Under the pieces are notes generated by a model. It had not been told where the DNA came from. It made no database searches and saw nothing but the letters and a program-made list of their open reading frames with translations. This document shows, piece after piece, positions 1-5,561 of a DNA stretch of 7,783 nt (position 1 is its first letter; each line of letters opens with the position of its first letter). Both the position numbers and the translations under genes were made by a program. This DNA is from Candidatus Hydrogenedentota bacterium (GTDB taxonomy: Bacteria; Hydrogenedentota; Hydrogenedentia; Hydrogenedentales; SLHB01), in assembly GCA_003552765.1 (NCBI GenBank), contig PUOI01000596.1, positions 1 to 7,783 of the forward strand, in the 5' to 3' direction.

Positions 1-1163
1 GCGCGGTTGATGGCGCACTCGGGGTCGTCGATGGCGTGGACCGTGCACGCCTCGAAGGTGGCGAACTGGATTGCGACATTGGGCTGCAGCGGCATGTGCT
101 GGGGTGGTTTCCGCGTGTACCAATAGGCGAGCGTCCCGATGGTGGCGTCCGGCCGCTCCTGCGCCACGCGGTGGGCGACCGTGTTCACCAAATGCATATG
201 CGCGCCCGAGGGCGAGCCTTCGCGTTCGTTGATCGCCGCGCAAGAGGAGCATTCGCAGTAGCGATCGTTGTCGTTTTGCGCCACGCTGACCACGTTTTGA
301 TGGGGATTGGCTTCAAGATCGTCGAACACCGCTTCCGTGACCAAATCAATGACCTCGGGGTTCGTCGAGCATACTTGAGGCCCATCGTTTGGCGCATCGA
401 GGCGCCGGCGGCCATCGACAAGCGCGAAGTACTCGGGATTGCTTTCGCCATACACGCCGACGGGAACCTGTTCGTGGAGGCTGTGCTGGATGAGGGGCTG
501 CGATGTGCTCCAGCCGAAGCGTTCTTCGTGAAGGATGGCGTTGTTGCGAAGCAGGGCGGCGAAGGCGGTATCGCTGTTGATTTCGTCGTAGAAACTCCAG
601 CGAAACCCGAAGGCTGGGACGAATTCGTAACGGGTGCGCGGCAATTCCCAGGCATCCCGCTGGGGCGCGTGCGTGTGTTCGGCCGTCAAGAACCGGACGC
701 CCATGTGGCGCTCCAAGAAGTGGTAGACCCCGAAAAGCGTTCCCCGGGGCTCAGCGCCCGCGATGACGATGTGGCGCGGGCCGATGTCGATGACGAAGCC
801 TTCTTCACCAAGCAATTCAGGCCGCCAGTCCCCGCCTAGCCGCTCCGAGGCGGCTTCCAGTCCCACGTGAAAGTGGCGTCCGAAGAAACGCGGTGTATCC
901 CGCAATGGCGGCGCCACGCCCGTGGTTTTCTCAAGAAACGCCTGGAGTTCCTCGGCGGCGTACTCGACTGCGGGAGCGGCATCGTCGTGTGTGACGATGG
1001 ACCAACGCTCGAATTCGCCGGGCGTCAACAAGACCGTGTCAGCCAGCGCCGGGCACGCAAGAGTAGCGGCGATTGCGGCCGCCAGCAACAGCCCGAACGC
1101 GCGCCGGCCAAGAAAAACCTCCCGGCGCGCCAACGCCGGGAGGACACATCGATCATTGTTCAC
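1..1163 (-). CDS. DUF4838 domain protein, exported, glycoside-hydrolase-like (3' end outside window)
   Basis: The minus strand is open from a GTG at 1163 to the window edge, giving 387 codons with no stop. An in-frame TAG lies just upstream, and GTG is the only plausible start before the signal peptide; a GGGGAG stretch about 10 nt upstream can serve as RBS. The N-terminus has GRRAFGLLLAAAIAATLA followed by a likely cleavage after PALA, so it is a Sec or Tat (RRxF) signal peptide. Next comes a segment with EYAAEELQAFLEKTTG, typical of the alpha-glucuronidase-like N-terminal domain that precedes DUF4838. DUF4838 itself is recognised from CSTNPEV and from QNDNDRYCECSSC, with cysteines at about 303, 305 and 308, followed by EREGSPSGAHMHLVN. 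Family members are thought to be TIM-barrel glycoside-hydrolase relatives of uncertain substrate. It follows the second DUF3299 gene by 24 nt and is probably co-transcribed. A terminator-like hairpin lies inside codons 7-17. Identity as DUF4838 is secure; the enzymatic role is inferred. Confidence 0.88.
   Translation of the reverse strand, partial: MNNDRCVLPALARREVFLGRRAFGLLLAAAIAATLACPALADTVLLTPGEFERWSIVTHDDAAPAVEYAAEELQAFLEKTTGVAPPLRDTPRFFGRHFHVGLEAASERLGGDWRPELLGEEGFVIDIGPRHIVIAGAEPRGTLFGVYHFLERHMGVRFLTAEHTHAPQRDAWELPRTRYEFVPAFGFRWSFYDEINSDTAFAALLRNNAILHEERFGWSTSQPLIQHSLHEQVPVGVYGESNPEYFALVDGRRRLDAPNDGPQVCSTNPEVIDLVTEAVFDDLEANPHQNVVSVAQNDNDRYCECSSCAAINEREGSPSGAHMHLVNTVAHRVAQERPDATIGTLAYWYTRKPPQHMPLQPNVAIQFATFEACTVHAIDDPECAINR
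1113..1143 (-). terminator. Intrinsic-terminator-like hairpin inside the start of the DUF4838 gene
   Basis: Read on the minus strand, arms CCTCCCGGCG (1143-1134) and CGCCGGGAGG (1127-1118) form a perfect 10-bp GC-rich stem with a 6-nt loop, followed directly by TTTTT (1117-1113) and then CTT. This is the canonical rho-independent form in the minus direction. It lies 45 nt after the stop of the downstream DUF3299 gene, but also 20 nt into the reading frame starting at GTG 1163. It may end the DUF3299 transcript, act as an attenuator that ribosomes at the GTG disrupt, or be a coincidence of GC-rich coding sequence. The structure is seen directly; its activity is inferred. Confidence 0.6.
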
Positions 1164-1187
1164 GCGGCAAACGCTCCCCTACGTCAA

Positions 1188-1823
1188 TTACTCCTCCGGC
1201 GCGGTTTCCCGCTCGGGCGCTTCGCGAAGCTGTTCCCGCATCTCTTCGACCGGTTCGTGGAGGCGGTGCTCCATCGGGACCTCCATGCGTGTCACGTCGC
1301 TGTCCGGTTGACCGGGTCCCCACAGCGCGTCCTCGATCTTGTAGAAATAATCGCTGCCCGCCTCTTCCTGCAAATTGAAAAGCCCATTCACCATGACGGG
1401 CTCATTCACCAGATTGGCCGTTTCGCCATCGCGCATCCGGACATGCATCACCTCGCGCATCGGAGGCTCCTCGCAGAAATAGCACTCGATCGGCAAGGGA
1501 AGCAGCAAGAACTCGGAGACCTCGCGGAATTGGTATATGGGCACCATGAACCCGATGATATCCACGCGCGCGCCATCGTGTTGCTCTAGTTCTTCGGCGA
1601 ACGTCGCGCCCGAGGTGCGCGTGCCGCGGGTCTGGCGCACGACATCCCAGCTGATCAGCTCCAGGCCTTGCTCCTGGCGGGCCGCCTCGACGCTGCGCCG
1701 CCAACTGTCCATTTGCTCCACCAGACCGCCCCGGCGCAATTCCGCATTGGCGAACACCAATCCGGCCAAAACCACTCCTATCCCAACTATGAGTCCCAGG
1801 TCTCGTACTGCTCTCTTTCGCAC
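1188..1823 (-). CDS. DUF3299 family membrane-anchored protein, downstream copy
   Basis: A 211-aa protein starting at GTG 1823. This start is supported by residue-for-residue alignment with the paralogue starting MRKRAVRDLGL at 2830; an ATG at 1828 is out of frame. Residues about 8-25 form one hydrophobic segment (signal anchor), so the rest is probably extracytoplasmic. The DUF3299 signature is clear: GFMVP at 91-95, EFLLLPLP at 104-111, then CYFC (Cys114, Cys117) and EPPMREVMHVRM. NEPVMVNG (140-147) and DALWGPG (165-171) match the paralogue. In many family members the equivalent of the CYFC segment is a cysteine- or proline-rich stretch; its role is unknown. The C-terminal 30 residues form a strongly acidic predicted helix (PVEEMREQLREAPERE). 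The family has no established biochemical function. It is 24 nt upstream of the DUF4838 gene and probably shares its transcript. The RBS (GAGGA near 1835) is weak. Confidence 0.9.
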   Translation of the reverse strand: MRKRAVRDLGLIVGIGVVLAGLVFANAELRRGGLVEQMDSWRRSVEAARQEQGLELISWDVVRQTRGTRTSGATFAEELEQHDGARVDIIGFMVPIYQFREVSEFLLLPLPIECYFCEEPPMREVMHVRMRDGETANLVNEPVMVNGLFNLQEEAGSDYFYKIEDALWGPGQPDSDVTRMEVPMEHRLHEPVEEMREQLREAPERETAPEE

Positions 1824-2197
1824 GGCATCCGTCCTCGTGTGCTAATGCTTTCTGTTTCGATGATTCCGTAGGATGACTTCTCGGGCGGGTACAAGCCAGG
1901 CGCGAACGACCTTGGCTCGACGTCCAGTCTTCTAACCAAGGATAACAGCCCCAAGCCCCGCCTGTCCAATATGGCGCCCCAATTCGTGAATAGTACGTGA
2001 TTAGGAATGCGGCAGCGTGGAGACGCTTAACCTTGACCACCACGATACGTTGGAATCACGCTGGCGGGCTTGTCGTGTATCCGGCTGAAACGCAGGGCGG
2101 CCCCCCAAGACGATGTCTCGGGAGGCCGCGTGGGGCAAATCGCGTCAGGGTTAGTGAGAAAAAAAGCTCGCGCTACACCCACATCGCCAGGACTCGA
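1824..2197. other. Intergenic region between the two DUF3299 genes
   Basis: No convincing gene is seen in these 374 nt; the open frames crossing it are shadows of the DUF3299 frames and have arginine/serine/proline-rich, non-family sequence. It holds a hairpin at 2097-2129 and an A7 run (2159-2165, T7 on the minus strand) about 33 nt after the upstream DUF3299 stop, without a good stem directly before the T run. I see no clear promoter for the downstream copy. Confidence 0.6.
2097..2129 (-). repeat. Strand-asymmetric hairpin between the DUF3299 copies
   Basis: Minus-strand arms GCGGCCTCCC (2129-2120) and GGGGGGCCGC (2106-2097) pair over 10 bp with one G-U wobble and a 13-nt loop. The same position is a C-A mismatch in plus-strand RNA, so full pairing is possible only in the minus transcript, the direction of the flanking genes. 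No T run follows, so it is not a standard intrinsic terminator; a role in transcript stability or pausing is possible. Confidence 0.45.
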
Positions 2198-2830
2198 TTA
2201 GTCATCTCGTTGCTGCCTATCCGAATGCTCGCGAAGCTGTTCTTGCATTTGCTGGACGGGCTGATGGAGGCGGTGTTCCATGGGCACTTCGGTGCGCGTC
2301 AAGTCCTGGTCTTCACGGCCTGGTCCCCACAGTGCGTCATCAATGGTGTAGAAGAAGTGCGCGTTCTCGGATTCGTGCAGCATGAGATGCCCATTTATCA
2401 TGACCGGCTCGTTTACCAAGTTAGCGGTTTCGTCTTCCCGCATCCGCACCAAGATGACCTCCCGCATGGGGGGCGCTTCGCAGAAATAACAAATGAGCGG
2501 CAGGGGCAGCAGCAAGAACTCCGTGACTTCGCGAAATTCGTGCAGAGGAACCATGAACCCTATCAGGTCCACCCGCGTGTTATCACGCTGCTTCAGCTCG
2601 TCCGGAAAAGTGGGCGCGGTCTCGCGAGTACCCCGCGTCCTGCGAATCACATCCCAACTGAGCAGTTCCAGGCCCTGCTCCTGACGGGACGCCTCCACAG
2701 TGCTCCGCAAGTTTTCCATCTGCTCGACCAAGCCGCCCTGGCGAAGCTCGGTATTGGCAAAGACCAAACTAGTCAGTATCACGCCAACCGCCACAATGAG
2801 TCCCAGATCGCGTACGGCCCTTTTGCGCAT
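2198..2830 (-). CDS. DUF3299 family membrane-anchored protein, upstream copy
   Basis: A 210-aa protein with ATG at 2830 and a strong RBS, AAAGGAGAG, about 7 nt upstream. Residues about 9-25 form a single hydrophobic signal-anchor segment. It has the DUF3299 core: GFMVP (91-95), EFLLLPLP (104-111), CYFC (Cys114, Cys117), APPMREV, NEPVMING and DALWGPG. It aligns with the copy at 1823-1188 with no gap over 210 residues, 142 identical by hand count, so the pair is a tandem duplication that has diverged. The main differences are around residues 70-85, 148-159 and the C-terminal helix, which is glutamine-rich here (PVQQMQEQLREHSDRQQ) but glutamate-rich in the other copy. It is first in the minus-strand run and is preceded by an 8-bp inverted repeat at 2875-2895. 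The biochemical function of DUF3299 is not established. Confidence 0.9.
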   Translation of the reverse strand: MRKRAVRDLGLIVAVGVILTSLVFANTELRQGGLVEQMENLRSTVEASRQEQGLELLSWDVIRRTRGTRETAPTFPDELKQRDNTRVDLIGFMVPLHEFREVTEFLLLPLPLICYFCEAPPMREVILVRMREDETANLVNEPVMINGHLMLHESENAHFFYTIDDALWGPGREDQDLTRTEVPMEHRLHQPVQQMQEQLREHSDRQQRDD

Positions 2831-2834
2831 GACA

Positions 2835-2844
2835 GCTCTCCTTT
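2835..2844 (-). promoter_or_regulatory. Shine-Dalgarno site of the upstream DUF3299 gene
   Basis: On the minus strand AAAGGAGAGC lies about 7 nt before ATG 2830. It is much stronger than the site before the downstream copy, suggesting higher translation of this copy. Confidence 0.7.
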
Positions 2845-2874
2845 TGGGTATGGGGTGTAAGTTTTCCTACCACG

Positions 2875-2895
2875 CTGCCCAGGTTAGCTGGGCAG
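2875..2895. repeat. Perfect 8-bp inverted repeat upstream of the DUF3299 gene
   Basis: CTGCCCAG at 2875-2882 and CTGGGCAG at 2888-2895 are exact reverse complements separated by GTTAG. The repeat is centred about 55 nt before the DUF3299 start at 2830. It could be an operator half-site pair for a dimeric regulator or a leader hairpin in the minus transcript. There is no T run on either side, so it is not a standard terminator. Confidence 0.5.
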
Positions 2896-3226
2896 TCAGT
2901 ACCTGCCAACCCGGACCGCAGTCGATTCTCGCGGTCGCCTCCGGTCTTTCGAGCCATACCTCAAGAATAGCAGCAAGAGCCTGCCCATGTCTACTATTGA
3001 TATCGATACGGCATTACCAACACGCTCTGGCGCAAGCGGTGACATTCCAGCCGCACGTCTCTCCAATGAGAGCCGGGCTTGGCATACACCGGGCAAAGGC
3101 GCCGTCCACATGCTCAGCGCGTGGACCAACAGGAATCAAGTCATGCTGAGCCAATGCAAGGTGCAGGACAAGTCCAACGGAATCACCGCCATCCCTGAAT
3201 TCGACTTCCCCGGCGGCTGGGGGCGT

Positions 3227-3256
3227 TTGGATTCCGTGACCTCCTTGCGGAATAAT
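3227..3256 (+). promoter_or_regulatory. Candidate sigma-70-type promoter for the secreted hydrolase
   Basis: TTGGAT (3227-3232) and AATAAT (3251-3256, five of six consensus bases) are separated by 18 nt, about 97 nt before the hydrolase ATG. The -35 element matches only in TTG. This is the best pair I see in the divergent region, but the consensus of the host is unknown. Confidence 0.3.
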
Positions 3257-3336
3257 GGGGAGCGTACGCAAGACCGGCCGGCGGCGCATACACAGGCGAT
3301 TGCCAGCGCGCCCGGCGTGGAAAGAGTGGGGCAACC

Positions 3337-3343
3337 AAGGAGG
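3337..3343 (+). promoter_or_regulatory. Shine-Dalgarno site deciding the hydrolase start
   Basis: AAGGAGG ends 9 nt before ATG 3353. A nearer ATG at 3348 is in another frame. This site, with the signal peptide that follows, argues for 3353 rather than the far upstream in-frame ATG at 2987. Confidence 0.8.
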
Positions 3344-3352
3344 AAAGATGTC

Positions 3353-5404
3353 ATGTCCGAACACACTCGCGCCAGGTTATCCAACACACGCACCTTTTCA
3401 GGCGCCATGACGTGCGCCATGGTAGTGGGGTCATTGCTCGCGCCGCCCGCGATGGGCGGCGATCTTGATCTCATCGGAGACCGTCTCGACGGCGAAACCA
3501 TGATGCGGGAGTATTTGCTTGGCGAAATCGACCGCCATCTGGACGAACTCTATGAGGCGGAAGACGAACGCCTCGCCGAACCCGTGGACACGGACACGAT
3601 CGAGGCGTGGCAGACCAACCTCCGGGAGGAGTTCATGGAAGCCATCGGCGGCCTGCCCGACACGGATACGCCGCTTAACGCGGAAGTCACGCATGCAGTC
3701 GAACGCGACGGGTTCATTGTCGAGAAGGTGATCTATGAGTCCATGCCGGGCGTACACGTCAGCGCAGCCCTGTTTCTGCCGGACGATCCCCAGTTCGAGC
3801 CGCCCTACCCCGGCATCCTGCTTCCGTGCGGCCATTCGCGCACGGGCAAGGGGAGCGAGTTGTATCAAAGCGGGGCGGCATTGGCCGCGCTGCATGGCAT
3901 GGCCGCGCTGGTCTTTGATCCGCTCGATCAAGGCGAACGTCATCAGCTCTTGGACGAGGACGGCGATTCCATCATCTGGGGCACGCATGCGCACAGCGCC
4001 TTGGGCGTGGGCGCGATCTTTCTGGGCCATAACACGGCCCGGTTCATGATCCACGATATGGTCCGTTCGCTCGATTACATGGAAGAACGTCCCGACATCG
4101 ACGGCGAACGGCTGGGGGCCATGGGCAATAGCGGCGGAGGCACGCAGACCTCCTACATCATGGCCCTGGATGAGCGCATCAAGGCCGCCGCGCCCTCGTG
4201 CTACATCACGAGCTTCGACCGCCTCGTGAACACGATTGGCCCGCAGGACAGTGAACAGAACATTTTTGGCCAGCTCGCCTGGGGCATGGACCACGCGGAA
4301 TATCTCACCATGCGCGCCCCCATGCCCGTTATGGTGTGCGCCGCCACGGACGACTTCTTCGATATCGGGGGCACACACGATTCCGTGGAACGCGCCCGCC
4401 GGACCTTCGAGGCGCTGGGTTATGAAGATCGCCTTACCCTCACGGAAACCGAAGGTACTCATGGCTGGCATCAGCCCCTGCGCGAGGCGTCCGTTGAATG
4501 GATGCTGCGCTGGCTTAAGGATGAGGAGGCTACGGTGGAAGAGCCCGAGGACCTGGAGGTGCTCAGCGACGAGGAGATCCTAGCCACGCCGGAGGGCGAA
4601 GTTCTCAAGCTGGAGGGCGCGCGCTCGGTCTTTGACATCAACGCGCAATGGGCCCGCGAGAAGGCGGCGGACGCCGAGACCCGCTGGGCCGAGATCGGCG
4701 GCGAACAGGCCCTCACGGAAGTGCGCGAGGTCCTCGGCGTGCCGGAGACCGGCGCGTTGCCGGAATTCGAGATCGAAGATCTGGGCGAAGAGGAGCGCGA
4801 TGGCTACACCATGCGCAAGTTCCTTCTCTGGCCCGAGGACAACGTCGTCTTGCCCGCGGTAACCATGATCCCGGACGGCGGCTTCGAGGATGTCATCCTT
4901 TACGTCAATGACGAAGGGATTGGGTCCACGGCTGGCGTTGACGGTCCACTCGCGGACTACGTTGGCGAGGGCCATGCGGTGATCGCGGTTGATCTCCGTG
5001 GCCTCGGCGAGACCCAGGGGTCGTGGGACTTCTACCGAGAGCAATTTGGTCCGGACGGGCGCGAAGTGATGCTGGCCTACCTCATCGGCCGGTCCTACGT
5101 GGGCATGCGAACGGCCGACTTGATTGGCGTGACGCTGGCGGCGGGAGACCTTCTGGATTCAGAAGCAGCCATTCGTTTGGTGGCCGATGGCCCCATCGTT
5201 TCCGTGGTGGGTTTGCATGCCGCCGCGCTTGAACAAGACCTGTACGCCGAAGCGCGCTTGAACGGCGACATCGAGTCCTTCGTGAGCATCGTGGAGCAAC
5301 CCCTGGCCGATGACATGCTCGTCCACACGGTGCATGGCGCCTTGGACGTGTATGATCTGCCTCTGCTGCGCGAGGCCGTGGGAAACATGTTGACGTTGGA
5401 TTGA
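3353..5404 (+). CDS. Secreted two-domain alpha/beta hydrolase (acetylxylan-esterase/abhydrolase-7-like)
   Basis: A 683-aa protein from ATG 3353. Residues 1-36 form a signal peptide with a hydrophobic core around 17-30 and a likely cleavage near AMG/GD. Domain 1 (about 60-385) is an alpha/beta hydrolase: an oxyanion-region strand GILLPCGHSRTGKG, FDPLDQGER, the nucleophile elbow GNSGGG with Ser260, an acid at Asp333 or Asp334 (CAATDDFFD), and a His at 370 in GTHGWH. The long region before the strand and the FDPLDQGER element resemble the acetylxylan-esterase-like or abhydrolase-7 families common in planctomycete-type genomes. An acidic linker (about 385-440) leads to domain 2 (about 470-683), again hydrolase-like (YVNDEGIGS near 517, DLRGLGETQ near 547), but the nucleophile region reads PIVSVVGLHAAAL with no GxSxG, so it is probably non-catalytic. 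The likely role is exported ester or peptide hydrolysis, perhaps on polysaccharide substituents; the substrate is not identifiable. The gene is divergent from the DUF3299 pair. Confidence 0.85.
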   Translation: MSEHTRARLSNTRTFSGAMTCAMVVGSLLAPPAMGGDLDLIGDRLDGETMMREYLLGEIDRHLDELYEAEDERLAEPVDTDTIEAWQTNLREEFMEAIGGLPDTDTPLNAEVTHAVERDGFIVEKVIYESMPGVHVSAALFLPDDPQFEPPYPGILLPCGHSRTGKGSELYQSGAALAALHGMAALVFDPLDQGERHQLLDEDGDSIIWGTHAHSALGVGAIFLGHNTARFMIHDMVRSLDYMEERPDIDGERLGAMGNSGGGTQTSYIMALDERIKAAAPSCYITSFDRLVNTIGPQDSEQNIFGQLAWGMDHAEYLTMRAPMPVMVCAATDDFFDIGGTHDSVERARRTFEALGYEDRLTLTETEGTHGWHQPLREASVEWMLRWLKDEEATVEEPEDLEVLSDEEILATPEGEVLKLEGARSVFDINAQWAREKAADAETRWAEIGGEQALTEVREVLGVPETGALPEFEIEDLGEEERDGYTMRKFLLWPEDNVVLPAVTMIPDGGFEDVILYVNDEGIGSTAGVDGPLADYVGEGHAVIAVDLRGLGETQGSWDFYREQFGPDGREVMLAYLIGRSYVGMRTADLIGVTLAAGDLLDSEAAIRLVADGPIVSVVGLHAAALEQDLYAEARLNGDIESFVSIVEQPLADDMLVHTVHGALDVYDLPLLREAVGNMLTLD

Positions 5405-5455
5405 GCGGAGGACTTGGATTAACAGCGAATCTCCGCCTGTGCTACTCCTGTGCTG

Positions 5456-5490
5456 CTATTGCCAGCACCGGCGATAGTGACCGCTCTCTT
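5456..5490 (+). terminator. Weak terminator-like hairpin after the hydrolase
   Basis: CTATTGCC (5456-5463) and GGCGATAG (5470-5477) pair over 8 bp with one U-G wobble around a 6-nt loop. A T-containing stretch, CTCTCTTT, ends at 5490 but is separated from the stem by about 5 nt. A second, looser pair, GCGGAG (5405-5410) with CTCCGC (5431-5436), lies directly after the stop codon. Termination here is plausible but not canonical. Confidence 0.35.
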
Positions 5491-5535
5491 TGGAGGGGTA
5501 GACCTAAACGCTTATTGGCGGATTCTTTGACCGCT
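5478..5535. repeat. Direct repeat of TGACCGCT flanking the composition boundary
   Basis: The octamer TGACCGCT occurs at 5478-5485 and 5528-5535, 50 nt apart, in the gap between the GC-rich hydrolase and the lower-GC accessory pair. It could be regulator half-sites or a junction scar, or chance. Confidence 0.25.
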
Positions 5536-5561
5536 AATATGGATTGAGGACTAGTACTTGA

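Larger units (their letters stand above)
2831..3352. other. Divergent intergenic region (522 nt)
   Basis: This region lies between the divergently read DUF3299 gene and the secreted hydrolase. A plus frame is open from ATG 2987 into the hydrolase, but its 122 codons encode sequence without a signal peptide or recognisable domain, and a proper RBS and start exist at 3353, so I treat it as non-coding. It contains the inverted repeat at 2875-2895, a small stem CTCTC/GAGAG around 3056-3070, a 7-bp inverted pair GCTCAGC (3112-3118) and GCTGAGC (3145-3151), and a promoter-like pair at 3227-3256. No small gene is supported. Confidence 0.55.

Noticed and set aside
185..655. Minus-strand ORF of 156 codons
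   Set aside because: It is in a different frame from the DUF4838 reading; its Ser/Pro/Thr/Arg-rich sequence is typical of a shadow frame.
36..839. Long plus-strand ORF opposite the DUF4838 gene
   Set aside because: It mirrors the minus frame, which has clear DUF4838 motifs and a signal peptide; the plus product has no recognisable domain and skewed composition.
867..1589. Plus-strand ORF of 240 codons
   Set aside because: Antisense to the DUF4838 start and the downstream DUF3299 gene, with no family resemblance.
1402..2043. Minus-strand ORF overlapping the downstream DUF3299 gene and intergenic region
   Set aside because: Out of frame with the DUF3299 reading, which is supported by alignment to its paralogue; the product is low-complexity and Arg/Gly/Ser-rich.
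2159..2165. T7 run on the minus strand after the upstream DUF3299 stop as a terminator
   Set aside because: I could not find a convincing stem immediately before the run.
1997..2860. Plus-strand ORF of 287 codons
   Set aside because: Antisense to the upstream DUF3299 gene; similar antisense openness in both copies follows from shared codon bias.
3431..4471. Minus-strand ORF of 346 codons
   Set aside because: Antisense to the hydrolase domain carrying Ser260 and the rest of the catalytic set; His/Ala/Arg/Gly-rich composition marks it as a shadow.
5512..5540. Promoter TTATTG/TAATAT with 17-nt spacing before the AlbA_2 gene
   Set aside because: The -10 is fair, but the -35 matches only two consensus bases; too weak to list.
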